A stretch of DNA of 33,284 bases from Acidimicrobiaceae bacterium (GTDB lineage: Bacteria > Actinomycetota > Acidimicrobiia > Acidimicrobiales > RAAP-2): positions 1-33,284 of the forward strand of contig DAHUZM010000049.1 of NCBI GenBank assembly GCA_027306525.1, in the 5' to 3' direction. The position numbers and the translations under genes were made by a program. This document shows positions 1-10,071 of the stretch, piece after piece (the stretch's first letter is position 1; the number at the start of each line of letters is the position of its first letter). The notes beneath the pieces were generated by a model, which did not search any database, was not told where the DNA came from, and saw only the letters and a list, made by a program, of their open reading frames with translations.

Positions 1-34
1 GGTTGACGTGGGCATGCATATCGATGATCGGCAT
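1..34 (-). CDS. Amidohydrolase family protein, N-terminus only (continues beyond left edge)
   Basis: Minus strand from 34 reads ATG CCG ATC ATC GAT ATG CAT GCC CAC GTC AAC = MPIIDMHAHVN, a typical amidohydrolase HxH start; GAGGAG Shine-Dalgarno just upstream (about 41-48). Confidence 0.6.
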   Translation of the reverse strand, partial: MPIIDMHAHVN

Positions 35-120
35 CGTGGATCGACTCCTCGTCGTTGTCAGTTGAACCGCTGGGAACCGTTCTGTCGTCGCCGCTGCAGG
101 GCGGCTCGATCTGCTGTCGG

Positions 121-579
121 TCAATCGCGTTGGTCGGGCACAAGGCGAAGAAGTATGACACCCCCCACGTCCTCGGGCTCGAGGCGCACCTGGTCACCGG
201 GGTGCAAGAAAGGGGCGTCGGACCGCGAGACCGCCGCTTTCAGCTGCGGACCCTCGTCGAGCGCGACCAGGCCGACCGAAAAGGGAACCTGCGTCGACCA
301 CCACTGGTCCCCGGTCGCCCGCTCGACACGCACGGCCGTCACGAGCCGCCCTCGCCCGGACACGGGCACCCACTCGGCCTCGTCGGCCAGGCATGCCGGG
401 CAAATCGGCGACACGGGATAGCGACACTTGCCGCATTGCCTGCATTGCTGGAGCCGCAGCTCTCCCTTTCGCAGGTACTCGTACAATGTCTGGTTCTCCG
501 GGTGGACCACCGGGAGCGGCCGTGTCGACACCTTCGCCTCGCGGGACACCGTCGCACCTCCGTCGTTGCTCGTCATCAT
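121..579 (-). CDS. Zn-ribbon/OB-fold (DUF35-type) thiolase-partner protein
   Basis: 152 aa; CRQCGKCRYPVSPICPACLADEAEWVPVSGRGRLVTAVRVE: CxxC-x(n)-CxxC rubredoxin-like ribbon followed by an OB-fold. Confidence 0.85.
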   Translation of the reverse strand: MMTSNDGGATVSREAKVSTRPLPVVHPENQTLYEYLRKGELRLQQCRQCGKCRYPVSPICPACLADEAEWVPVSGRGRLVTAVRVERATGDQWWSTQVPFSVGLVALDEGPQLKAAVSRSDAPFLHPGDQVRLEPEDVGGVILLRLVPDQRD

Positions 580-627
580 GACCTCCTTGGGCTGGCGGCC
601 GGCCGGCTCCAGCGTTCCCGTCTATCG

Positions 628-1641
628 TCACCTGCGTGGCGACGACGTCCCTTCCCGTACTTCGACCCACGCACCCGTCGCCAAAGAACGCTCGATGGCG
701 GCGCACATCTCTGCGTTCCGCAGCCCGTCGATCCCCGAGGGTGAGGCTGGCGACCCCTGCAGCACGGCCTGGGTGAACGCCGCGATGCCACGACGGTACG
801 CTCCGGAATTGTCGTACGCGGTCGTGGCGTCACGATCCCCCGAGCGAACGTGGACCCGGCCGGGCACGCCCGCGCGCGTGATGTTGTCCCCAACGATCCT
901 GCCCTGCTCGCCGTAGATCACCATGCGGTGCAGCGGATAGGGGTTGCGCTGATTCGTGTTCACATAGGCGAGTGCGCCCTCGCGAAACTGCAACAACGTC
1001 ATCACTTCCGCCTCCACCGCCGCGCCGCGTTCGGCGCATGAGGAGGTCAACCGGACCGGCTCCGACGCGAGGATGACCCGCAGCAAGTCGAGCGCGTGGA
1101 CTCCCGGTCCGTACAACGCTCCCAGCGCGGCCGAGCCGGCAACCGCACGCCAGCCGGCGAGGGGCCTGGCTCTCCCACAAGCCTCGACTTCGACCGTCAG
1201 GACTCGCCCGATCCGCCCATCGGCAACCGCCTGTGCGATGTCTCGGACCCAGGGCTGAAAGCGGTTCTGAAAGTCGACGCCGAGCACGACCCCTGCCCTC
1301 TCGCAGGCCTCGACCGCCTTGCGGGCATCTGCGACGCTGAGTGCCATTGGCTTCTCGCAGAGCACATGCTTCCCAGCTGCGGCGGCAGCCAGGATCTGGT
1401 CGTGATGGAGTGGGTCGGGCGTCGCGAGGAAGACCGCTTCGGCCGTTGACTCCTTCAACAGCTGCTCGTAGGTGCCGTAGGCGTCGACAACGCCGAACTG
1501 GTCGGCGAAACGACGGGCCCGACGCGCTGTCGTGCTGGCGACCGCCACCAGGCGGCACTGCGGCTCGCCCACCATCGCGGGCGCAATGGCACGCTGTGCG
1601 ATGTCACCCACTCCGACGATGGCCCAACGCAGTTGTTGCAT
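628..1641 (-). CDS. Gfo/Idh/MocA family oxidoreductase
   Basis: 337 aa; N-terminal Rossmann RWAIVGVGDIAQRAIAPAM; EKPMALSVADARKAVEACERAGV motif. Confidence 0.9.
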   Translation of the reverse strand: MQQLRWAIVGVGDIAQRAIAPAMVGEPQCRLVAVASTTARRARRFADQFGVVDAYGTYEQLLKESTAEAVFLATPDPLHHDQILAAAAAGKHVLCEKPMALSVADARKAVEACERAGVVLGVDFQNRFQPWVRDIAQAVADGRIGRVLTVEVEACGRARPLAGWRAVAGSAALGALYGPGVHALDLLRVILASEPVRLTSSCAERGAAVEAEVMTLLQFREGALAYVNTNQRNPYPLHRMVIYGEQGRIVGDNITRAGVPGRVHVRSGDRDATTAYDNSGAYRRGIAAFTQAVLQGSPASPSGIDGLRNAEMCAAIERSLATGAWVEVREGTSSPRR

Positions 1642-1709
1642 TGCCGATCCGCCCTAGCCCCGCGGGAGCGCCGGAGCGCCGGAGCGCACCGTCTTGCAAT
1701 GGTCGACGT

Positions 1710-2561
1710 TCAACCGTGCAGCGCGAGGCGCCATAGCCCGTCCCCCGTCACCACGAACAGCGTCCGTGACGCGTCGCGATCGCCGGCAATGCCCATCGCT
1801 GCTCCCGGCAGCGCCAACCGCTCGCCCAACTCGCCGCTGCCCGAGATTGCGTACAGCGCTGCGGCATCTCGGTCCGGACCTGAGGCTGCGAGCAGGACGA
1901 GACCCCCCTCCAGCACCGTCAGCGCCGTCGCCCAAGACGCAGCTTCCCCTCGAAGTGACGCGACCACCGTTGATGGCCCCAATCGGCCCGAACCCTCGAT
2001 CGGGTACACCCTCAGCTCCGAGTGCGGCGTACCTCCTCCGGTGACGCCTTCGGTGACGTACAGGAGGGAGCGCTCGACGTCGACGGCGACTTGGCCTGGG
2101 TTCTCGGTGTCCCACGTGGCCCTGACGAGGTGGGGCGGGTCGGTTGCTGGCGACAGGCACAGCACGGAGGCGTGCTCGAGGAAGGGGAAGAAGCCGGGCG
2201 GCGCCCCAGGCTGAAGCGGATCGCTGATCCACACCTGACCGACGGCGTCAACGGCGATGCCCGCAGGGTGATTGTGGACGCGCCCTTCCAGCCGCTCGGC
2301 TGGCACGGTGGCTGATCCGTTGGGCTCGATGCAGACCACTCGGCGTGAGCGCGGCTGGCAACAGTACAGTCGGCCGTCTGCGGCGGACGCCATTGCGGTG
2401 ACGCTGCCCGTGAACCGCCGGAAGATCCCTGCAGGGCGGCCCGACGCGTCGAATGCTGCAATGTGCGCCTCACGCGGCAGGCTCACCAGCAGCTGGTCCC
2501 CGTACCAGCACAGGCCACCAGGCGCAGACCCGACGGATGCGAGCCGCTCGGCGTCCGTCAT
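1710..2561 (-). CDS. SMP-30/gluconolactonase-like beta-propeller protein (divergent)
   Basis: 283 aa; repeated AVDAVGQVWISDP / AVDVERSLLYVTEG blade motifs; stop/start ATGA overlap with the SDR. Confidence 0.7.
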   Translation of the reverse strand: MTDAERLASVGSAPGGLCWYGDQLLVSLPREAHIAAFDASGRPAGIFRRFTGSVTAMASAADGRLYCCQPRSRRVVCIEPNGSATVPAERLEGRVHNHPAGIAVDAVGQVWISDPLQPGAPPGFFPFLEHASVLCLSPATDPPHLVRATWDTENPGQVAVDVERSLLYVTEGVTGGGTPHSELRVYPIEGSGRLGPSTVVASLRGEAASWATALTVLEGGLVLLAASGPDRDAAALYAISGSGELGERLALPGAAMGIAGDRDASRTLFVVTGDGLWRLALHG

Positions 2562-3358
2562 CCGGACCGCCGTTGCCGCAACGTCACGCCGCCGTCGATG
2601 ATGACGTGAGAGCCGGTCACCGCCCGGAACGTCGGTGCCGCGAGCACCGCGATAAGTGCTGCGACCTCCGCCGGGTCGGTTGGAGCCCCGAGCGGCATGG
2701 TCGCGTACAGCTCCGCCCTGGCCTCTTCGACCGCGCCGCCGCGGCGCACCGCCATGGCGGCGACCCGCTCGTCCATCCTCTGCGTACCCACCGAACCCGG
2801 CGACACCACGTTGACCCGGATGCCCTCAGCAGCCCATGCCGCGGCAAAGGCCGCCGACATGTTGACGATCGCCGCATTGACCGCTCCAACGTGGGGGGAT
2901 GTCGGGCGTGGGAGCACACCCGCGATGCCGGCGACGTTCACCACAGCGCCATGGGTCTTCGCCAATTCCTGATGGGCGGCATTCATGAGCTGGACGTAGC
3001 CCAGTAGCTTGACATCCAGAAGGTCGGTCCACTCCTCTCGCGCTACTGGGCCTCCCGACGGATAGTCGAAAGCCGCCGCATTGTTGACGACCACGTCCAC
3101 CTGTCCGTAGAGGGACACGGCCGTCTCGACCAGCACCTCTCCCGCGTCCGGATCCCGCATGTCGCAGCCGACGGCGTGCAGGCGATCGTCGAACCCGGCC
3201 AATCGCTCCCGTAGCGCGTCGACGCTGCGCTCGTGAAGGCCCGATGCGACGACTCGGGCTCCCTCGCGGAGGAAGAGCTCCGTGGCCTGCCGACCGATCC
3301 CTCTCGTGCCGCCGGTGACGACACACACTCGCTCCTCGAAGTCGAGATCAATCCCCAT
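2558..3358 (-). CDS. SDR family NAD(P)-dependent oxidoreductase
   Basis: VCVVTGGTRGIGRQATELFLREGARVVASG, NNAAAF, VNVVSPGSV; start trimmed to ATG at 3358 (MGIDLDFEERVCVV) from the longer ORF 2558..3604. Confidence 0.9.
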   Translation of the reverse strand: MGIDLDFEERVCVVTGGTRGIGRQATELFLREGARVVASGLHERSVDALRERLAGFDDRLHAVGCDMRDPDAGEVLVETAVSLYGQVDVVVNNAAAFDYPSGGPVAREEWTDLLDVKLLGYVQLMNAAHQELAKTHGAVVNVAGIAGVLPRPTSPHVGAVNAAIVNMSAAFAAAWAAEGIRVNVVSPGSVGTQRMDERVAAMAVRRGGAVEEARAELYATMPLGAPTDPAEVAALIAVLAAPTFRAVTGSHVIIDGGVTLRQRRSG

Positions 3359-4787
3359 GGCCGGTGCTCTCCCCCTCGAAGACGGACCGCAGCGCTTCGT
3401 CGTCCCTGAGCTGCTCCCAGACGTCGACCCATCTGTCGATATCGGCAAAGCGGTCGCGGAGGAGCTGTTCTGCCTCCGGCACACCGAGGAGGGTTCGACC
3501 CTTCTGGGCCGCGTAGGCCAAGGCCTCCTGCGCGTCCCAGTCGATCGAGTCGGGGGCCCGAAGAGCGGCGGTCCTGAGCTGGCCGTCGGCGAGGTGCACC
3601 TCAACGCGTGCCGGCCAAGACCCTCCGTCGTTCTCGAAGACCCGGCTCAGCTCGTCGTCCTCCACGAACGTGACGCGCTCGGTGAGCCTTTGCACGTCGG
3701 CCTTCCCGACAGCGCCGTCGAGCACCGCAGGGTAGAGATGCGTGGGGTGCAAGAGCGCCAGGGCGACACAGAACCGGATGTGGCCCGCCGCCTCTGCCCA
3801 GTTCTTCGGTTGGCCTCGCGTTCCACCGGAGATCGTGATGTGCGCCCGTGGTGCATGGACGACCACCGACGCCACCGCGGGTTCCTCCAAGTGGTCCTGG
3901 GAACCAATCGCTCGAACTCCGTCCAGCACGCTCGCGAACGTGTGGGGCGTGGCGTCGAGCTTCATCGACGCCTGCCGCACGGCCACGGACCGGCCGGCGA
4001 CGGGCGCCTGCACCTGTCCGAGCTGACCCGTCCGGTAGGCGGAGAAGAACCCGCCGTCGGCCCACAAGACGTCGGGATCCGAGACGATCCCCGCCTCGGC
4101 GAGGTCGAGCGTCGTCACCGCCCGTCGCAGGGCCTCCCCAGACTGCACCCGGATGGCCGCCGTCGGGGCGATCGGGCTCCTCCGCAGGCCCCCGCCCTGG
4201 CTACATGCGAGCGCGAGTGCCTGGACGCACTCGTCAACGGACCAACCCGCCATCCGGGCAAGGACGGCCACCGCGGTGATCGGACCGACCGTCGCCGTCG
4301 GGCGAAACCCTCGCAACTGGTGTCCCATGCGAGGTTGCCCCCCGTTGAGCGCCCCACCCAGGTACTCCATGATCTCGTAACCCATGACGATGGCCGCGAG
4401 CGCGTCGCGGCCAGCAATCGGCCTGGCCTGCGCCGCGACCAGTAGCGACGGGATCACGATGGATCCCATGTGGGCAACGGAACGCAGACCGGTGTCGCAG
4501 TAGTTCTCGCTGAACGCGTACAGTCCCATGAGGAACGCTGCGTCGTCGTCGAAGTACGGCGACTCCAGGTCCGGCCAGGCCCGAACTGCATCTCTCGCCG
4601 GTGCCCGCCGGTGCACAGCCGCCCGACCGGTCGTCGCGATCTCCGTGCGAGACCCCTTCGCCAGGCAGACGAGCCCGTCCAGCAATCGGGCGGCGGCCCA
4701 CATCGTCGTCCCCGGCTCCTCGAGGAGCACGCCGCTGGGCGCGACGACGTACTGCGCCAGCCGGTACAGCTCGGGATCATCGGTCAC
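3348..4787 (-). CDS. MmgE/PrpD family protein
   Basis: About 479 aa; LASxxGGGLRRSPIAPTAAIRVQSGEALRRAV and DPDVLWADGGFFSAY-type PrpD features; start trimmed to GTG at 4787 (VTDDPELYRLAQYV). Confidence 0.8.
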   Translation of the reverse strand: MTDDPELYRLAQYVVAPSGVLLEEPGTTMWAAARLLDGLVCLAKGSRTEIATTGRAAVHRRAPARDAVRAWPDLESPYFDDDAAFLMGLYAFSENYCDTGLRSVAHMGSIVIPSLLVAAQARPIAGRDALAAIVMGYEIMEYLGGALNGGQPRMGHQLRGFRPTATVGPITAVAVLARMAGWSVDECVQALALACSQGGGLRRSPIAPTAAIRVQSGEALRRAVTTLDLAEAGIVSDPDVLWADGGFFSAYRTGQLGQVQAPVAGRSVAVRQASMKLDATPHTFASVLDGVRAIGSQDHLEEPAVASVVVHAPRAHITISGGTRGQPKNWAEAAGHIRFCVALALLHPTHLYPAVLDGAVGKADVQRLTERVTFVEDDELSRVFENDGGSWPARVEVHLADGQLRTAALRAPDSIDWDAQEALAYAAQKGRTLLGVPEAEQLLRDRFADIDRWVDVWEQLRDDEALRSVFEGESTGHGD

Positions 4788-4815
4788 GCCACACCCTCCC
4801 GCCAGCTCCGGCACG

Positions 4816-6492
4816 TCACCGGTCCGACGCCCCAAGCTCGCGCGCTGCTTCCGCGCGGAGCGCCGGCTTCTGCACCTTGCCCGAGGCCAGCCGGGGCAAC
4901 TCTGCATCCGACCGGAAGAGCACACGAGCCGGTACCTTGAACCTCGCCAGCTCCCCCGTCGCGTACTCACGCACGGACGCCTCGGTGATCCCGTCGTCCG
5001 CCTGGAGGATGGCCACGACCGCCTCGCCCAGCCGGGTGCTCGGGATGCCGACGACGTAGGCTTGATGCACACCGGGACATTGCAGGAGCGCTTGCTCCAC
5101 CTCCGTTGGCGAGACGTTGACGCCGCCGGTCTTGATGACCTCCTTCAGGCGTGCGGCGAAGCGGAAGTACCCGTCGGCTCCGATGCTCCCCAGGTCGCCC
5201 GTGTCGAAGTAGCCCTTCTCATCCACGGCGGCCACCTGCTCGGCAGGTCCGACGAGGTAGGCCGTGGTGGTATGCCCCCGCACCAGCAACTTGCCGGTCT
5301 CACCCGGGCGAAGCTCCCGATTGGTGTCGGGGTCGACGATCTTGAATTCGAAACCCGGCAGCGGTGAGCCCTCCGTGGTGAGCTTGACCTCGAGGGGATC
5401 GTCCGGAAAGCCCATGGCGCAGTGCCCGTACACCTCCGTCAGGCCAAAGGTCTGGGTCGCCTGGTCGATTCCCATCTCGACCAAGGCCAAGCGGCGCTCA
5501 GCCCGGGATATGCCTGCCGCCCCCTTCTTGAGCGAGCCGGTCCGGGTCCGGCTGTAGGACCCACACTCGTAGATGGCGCGGATGAGATTGCTCGTTGCGT
5601 AGAGCACGTTGCACTCGTGCCGTTCGATCAGCTCCACCGCCCGGTCGGGATCGAACCTCCGTTGGAGCACCAGGGTCGCTCCATTGCTGATGGTGGCGGG
5701 AAGGCAATTCACCGCTCCGAAGGCATAGAAGAGGGGGGAGCCGAACCACACCCGGTCCCCTGGCTCGAACGCCCGCCGCTGCCCGATGGCGAAGGTGTTG
5801 GCAACCGTTGATCCATGTCGCAGCATGACGCCTTTGGGCTCCGCCGTACTTCCGGACGTGAACAGCACGTACAAGAGGTCGTCGGCGGTGACCTGGTCGG
5901 CAGCCGCCCGAAGCCGGGCGCCGTCGACCTCTCTGCCGGCGTCGAGCACCTCCTCCCATCCGAGAGCGCCACGTGAGGGTGCGCCGATGACGACCAGCGC
6001 GCGCAGGGCCGGGAGGTCGGCATGCCGGACTTCGCCTCCGCCTCGCCGGGCGAGGCCCGGCAGCATCTCCTCGAGCTCATCCGCGTAGCGACGCCGCCCG
6101 AAGCTCTCCTCGACGATGAGCACCCGGGGATCCGTTCGCCGGAGGACCTTGGCCAGTTCCTTCGGTTGGTAGAGCGTGTTGAGCGGCACGACGACGGCGC
6201 CGATCCGCGCACCTGCCAGGGTGGCGACGACCCACTCGGTCCGGTTGCTCACCAACAGGCACAGGCGATCGCCCGGGCGCATGCCCAAGCCCAGCAACCC
6301 CTTTGCTGCCTCGTCGACCAGCTGCTCGAGCTCCCCGTAGGTCACCGACACCGTCTCGGAGAGGACGGCGGGCATCGAAGGCTGCCGTCCGGCGATCTCT
6401 CCGAGGAGGCCTCCGAAGGTGGTCGCAACCGGAGCCACCCCATCACCGTTCGTCGTCACAGTGGGAAGTGAGGTCACGAGTGGGTTGTCCAT
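4816..6492 (-). CDS. AMP-binding acyl-CoA synthetase/ligase
   Basis: LLYVLFTSGSTAEPKGVMLRHGS (P-loop-like AMP-binding motif), YFDTGDLGSIGADGYFRFAARLKEVIKTGGVNVSPTEVE; start at MDNPLVTS (6492). Confidence 0.93.
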   Translation of the reverse strand: MDNPLVTSLPTVTTNGDGVAPVATTFGGLLGEIAGRQPSMPAVLSETVSVTYGELEQLVDEAAKGLLGLGMRPGDRLCLLVSNRTEWVVATLAGARIGAVVVPLNTLYQPKELAKVLRRTDPRVLIVEESFGRRRYADELEEMLPGLARRGGGEVRHADLPALRALVVIGAPSRGALGWEEVLDAGREVDGARLRAAADQVTADDLLYVLFTSGSTAEPKGVMLRHGSTVANTFAIGQRRAFEPGDRVWFGSPLFYAFGAVNCLPATISNGATLVLQRRFDPDRAVELIERHECNVLYATSNLIRAIYECGSYSRTRTGSLKKGAAGISRAERRLALVEMGIDQATQTFGLTEVYGHCAMGFPDDPLEVKLTTEGSPLPGFEFKIVDPDTNRELRPGETGKLLVRGHTTTAYLVGPAEQVAAVDEKGYFDTGDLGSIGADGYFRFAARLKEVIKTGGVNVSPTEVEQALLQCPGVHQAYVVGIPSTRLGEAVVAILQADDGITEASVREYATGELARFKVPARVLFRSDAELPRLASGKVQKPALRAEAARELGASDR

Positions 6493-8912
6493 TCTCTCTC
6501 GTCCTCCCCACCCGCCGGCGTTCCAGCACGCTCCCATCGTCCCGCCATCTGGCTGCGGGCGGTGATTCGCCGGCCGTCGATGGACCATGGGAAGTTGAGG
6601 GTGCATCCCGCGCCATCGTCGGGGTGCTCGTCGAGGAGGTCCAACGCAGCCACTTGCTCGTGGGCGAACAGCTCGTCGTAGTGCTGGACCGGAATGGCCA
6701 TGCCCCCAAGGCGCTCGATCAGCTCGACCAGGCCCGCTGAGCTGCGCTGCCGGCAGAATGCGCCGAGCTCGCGGTTGAGCTCACGGCTGCGGAAGAGCCG
6801 CTGCGCATCGGTCGCGTAGCCCGCGTCGGCGGCGAGGTCAGGAGCACCAAGTGCCTCGCAGAGCGCTTTCCATCCTTCGTCGGTCCCCGGGGCGCTCACC
6901 GAAAGATGGCCGTCGGCGGTCACCACTCCCTTTGTACGCGGGTAGCCGGCAGCCATGCAGTGGAAGCCTTCCCATGCGTCGGGGCGGTCGAGGGCAGCCA
7001 CCATCACCGAGCCCCACGACAGCAGGCTGCCGAGTGACGACACGTGGACCGTCTGTCCTCGGCACCGGCCGGCATCCCGGGCGTAGACGGCACCCAAGAT
7101 CCCGCACAACGCCATCAACGCACCCGCCGACGCGGCAACGTCGGCTCCGATCCGGACTGGCGGCTGACCGACCGCACCGAGATAGCGGGTGAGACCCGAC
7201 AGCCCTTGGATCTCGAGCTCGGATGCCGGAACGTCCGCAAGAGGTCCCTCCGACCCGCAAGGCGACAGCAGGCACACGATGGTCCCGGCCGCCTCGAGCG
7301 CCGCTGCGGAGATCCAAGCCTCGGGCACTTCCAGCACCGGGTCCATCCCGCTCTCGCCCTCCTCGAGGAGGACCACGTCGGCATCTTCGATCATGCGCCG
7401 GACCTCGTCCGGCGTGTGGTCCCACGCCTCCCGGAGGACCCGCTTCTGGCGGTTGAGCATTCGGTAGGCGTGGCCTCCACCCAGCTCCCGGCACGGATCG
7501 CCTTCCGGGCGCTCCAGCTTGTGCACGTCGGCACCGAGACCGGCGAGGTACATCCCGCACAGCGGTCCGGCCAGTCCCTGGGTGACGTCGAGGACACGCA
7601 AGCCGCGCAATGGCGCGACGGGGCCCTCCGTCGCTGCGACCGGCCGGGCGGAGGTCCCTGCGCTCACGGCCCCCGCCGACGCCTCGTTCCCAGATCGTGA
7701 GCGTGCCGCCTGGATCGCCCGTTCGGCGATCCCGGTGTCGGCGCCCGGCATGCGCCCCTCGCCGGTACGGACAGGGGTGCGACCGAACACCCACGGCGGT
7801 ACGGGAACGAGCAGCTCCTGAGCCTTCGGGTGGACCACTCGATGGAGGAACCTGGCGAGAGGGTGCTCACGCCCCCGACCGACGGCCTCGTCGAGAACGA
7901 AGAGCTCCCCGTTGGGCACGCCGCGCTCGGTCAGCTGGACTGACCACCACAACAGGTCCCGCTGCGCGAAGCGCTCGGACAGGATCTCGGCAAGCTGGGC
8001 CCGGTGCTGATGGCGGAGGCCGTCCGTCGAGAACCGCGCGTCGGTCTCGAGGTCAGGCAGTCCGACTGCCTGACAAAGGCCAACCCAGCTCCGCGGCGAC
8101 GGCGCCGAGACGTTGAGGTAACGGCCATCCCGGCAGAGGAACGATTGCGACGGCGTCATCAACTCGGTCGCGCTGCCCATCGGCACCGGGCTCTCGCCCG
8201 ATGCGAGGTAGCTGGCGACCCGACTCCACTGGATGCCCACCGCCGACTCGAACTGCGACGTGACGACGTGACATCCGATCCCGCTCCCGCCGCGCACCGC
8301 GAGGCCGATGAGCGCCGCGCTCAGCAGATAGGTCGCGGTCGCGAGGTCGACGAGGGCCGAGTACCGCAGGAACTCAGGTTCACCCCCCTCGGGCCCGTTG
8401 ATGGAGACGAAACCTGAGAACGCTTGGCCATGGGGATCGATACTGCCCCGGTTCGCCATCGGGCCTCGGTCGCCGTAGGAACCCGACGAGCAGTACACGA
8501 TCCGGGGATTGAGCTCGCGCACCTGCGAGTAGCCGAGCCCCAGGCGATCCATGGCGCCGGCACGGTGATTGTCGATGATGACGTCCGCGTCCGCGGCCAG
8601 GCTCCCAACGTACGCGCGCGCCACGGGGTCCTTGAGGTCCACTCCCATGATCCGCTTCCCGACGTTGCAGATGGCATAGGTGGTGGGCTCGCCATGGCGC
8701 TGCGGGCGAACCCGTCGGATCGGATCGCCGTAGGGCGGGTCGACCTTGATGACATCTGCCCCGAGCGTCCCCAGGCAGTGAGCGGCCCACGGCCCCACGG
8801 CGAATGCCGACAGGTCGAGCACGCGCACCCCTGCGAGGGGCCCCTCGCCAGGTCCGGCCATCCCGGCGGGCCATCCCCACTCGTCGCTCGCCACATCATC
8901 GCTGACCGCCAT
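6474..8912 (-). CDS. CaiB/BaiF CoA-transferase, two tandem fused domains
   Basis: 812 aa; two copies of the class III start signature: LAGVRVLDLSAFAVGPWAAHCLGTLGADVIKVDPPYGDP and LRGLRVLDVTQGLAGPLCGMYLAGLGADVHKLERPEGDP. Confidence 0.92.
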   Translation of the reverse strand: MAVSDDVASDEWGWPAGMAGPGEGPLAGVRVLDLSAFAVGPWAAHCLGTLGADVIKVDPPYGDPIRRVRPQRHGEPTTYAICNVGKRIMGVDLKDPVARAYVGSLAADADVIIDNHRAGAMDRLGLGYSQVRELNPRIVYCSSGSYGDRGPMANRGSIDPHGQAFSGFVSINGPEGGEPEFLRYSALVDLATATYLLSAALIGLAVRGGSGIGCHVVTSQFESAVGIQWSRVASYLASGESPVPMGSATELMTPSQSFLCRDGRYLNVSAPSPRSWVGLCQAVGLPDLETDARFSTDGLRHQHRAQLAEILSERFAQRDLLWWSVQLTERGVPNGELFVLDEAVGRGREHPLARFLHRVVHPKAQELLVPVPPWVFGRTPVRTGEGRMPGADTGIAERAIQAARSRSGNEASAGAVSAGTSARPVAATEGPVAPLRGLRVLDVTQGLAGPLCGMYLAGLGADVHKLERPEGDPCRELGGGHAYRMLNRQKRVLREAWDHTPDEVRRMIEDADVVLLEEGESGMDPVLEVPEAWISAAALEAAGTIVCLLSPCGSEGPLADVPASELEIQGLSGLTRYLGAVGQPPVRIGADVAASAGALMALCGILGAVYARDAGRCRGQTVHVSSLGSLLSWGSVMVAALDRPDAWEGFHCMAAGYPRTKGVVTADGHLSVSAPGTDEGWKALCEALGAPDLAADAGYATDAQRLFRSRELNRELGAFCRQRSSAGLVELIERLGGMAIPVQHYDELFAHEQVAALDLLDEHPDDGAGCTLNFPWSIDGRRITARSQMAGRWERAGTPAGGEDEREWTTHS

Positions 8913-8915
8913 GGA

Positions 8916-9935
8916 TCAGGGAATCAGTACGGCGCGCCCGACCACCCGGCGCTCATCCATTGCCCGGCACGCCGCTACGACGTCTCCCAGGGCGTACCGC
9001 TCGATGACCGGTGCCACCTTTCCCGAGGCGACCAGATCCATCGACGCGGCAAAGGTGGACATCAGGGTCGACGACGATCCCGTGATGACTGCCTGCTTCC
9101 CGAAGATGAAGAACGGATAGACGCTGATCTTCTTGTGCTCCACCTGGCCGGTGAAGACATACCGGCCACGTTTGCGAAGTGCACGGAAGGCTTGGCTGAA
9201 CACCGAAGGCTCACCGATGTTGTCGAGCACGAGATCGACCCCACGCCCGCCGGTGAGCTGCAAGAGCTCGCCGGCGACGTCACCCTCACCGTCGGCGCCG
9301 GTCACCACGACGGCGTCGGCGCCAGACGCCAGCAGGGCCTCCCGTTTCGACTCGGAGCTCGTGAGCGCGATGACCTCCGCTCCGGCTGCCCTCGCGACCT
9401 GCATACCATGCAGGCCGAGCCCACCGCCTGCCCCGGTGACGAGGACCTTTTCGCCCGGCTGGACCTCGCCCACCGTGAAGAGGGCCTGGTAGCACGTCCC
9501 CACCGCGCACGCGACGACCGACGCGACGACCGGGTCGACTCCATCGGGTATCCGGAGCAGCGTGCGCTCTTCCAGCGCCATGTACTCGGCGCTCCCGCCG
9601 TAATTGAAGTACCGGTCCGAGCAGTCGAGCTCTTGCCCTGCTCGACAGACGTCGCACTTCCCGCAGGTGGTGAACTGCTTGGCCGCCACCAGATCGCCGA
9701 CTGCCAACGCCTTGACATCTGCCCCGACGGCGACGACTTCGCCCGCGATCTCGTGGCCGAGGATCGCTGGCACGTCGATCCGGGTGAGGCCGACGCGGTC
9801 CGCCTGGTCGTGGCCGCAGACGCCGCAAGCCAGGACCTTCACCAGGACTTGCGATTCCGTCGGTCGCGGCTCGTCGACTTCTTGGATCTCGATGCGGTAC
9901 TCATCGCCCTGCGCTTCCAGCACAGCCGCCTTCAC
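8916..9935 (-). CDS. Zinc-dependent alcohol dehydrogenase (MDR family)
   Basis: 339 aa; GHEIAGEVVAVG, structural Zn CGKCDVCRAGQELDC, VLVTGAGGGLGLHGMQVARAAGAEVIALTSS. Confidence 0.92.
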   Translation of the reverse strand: MKAAVLEAQGDEYRIEIQEVDEPRPTESQVLVKVLACGVCGHDQADRVGLTRIDVPAILGHEIAGEVVAVGADVKALAVGDLVAAKQFTTCGKCDVCRAGQELDCSDRYFNYGGSAEYMALEERTLLRIPDGVDPVVASVVACAVGTCYQALFTVGEVQPGEKVLVTGAGGGLGLHGMQVARAAGAEVIALTSSESKREALLASGADAVVVTGADGEGDVAGELLQLTGGRGVDLVLDNIGEPSVFSQAFRALRKRGRYVFTGQVEHKKISVYPFFIFGKQAVITGSSSTLMSTFAASMDLVASGKVAPVIERYALGDVVAACRAMDERRVVGRAVLIP

Positions 9936-10071
9936 GAGACGTCCTCCTCTCTCTCGCCCGTGGGATCGATGCCCGCTCGGGTCTGCTCCTGCTCTCGGAC
10001 TGAACCTGCCGGTCAGCCATCATCTCGATCTCCGATCGATCCGGCCACCCTGCCTCAGCGCAACCGTCGGG

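Noticed and set aside
3282-4445. 387-aa plus-strand ORF
   Set aside because: Antisense of the MmgE/PrpD gene; low-complexity charged sequence.
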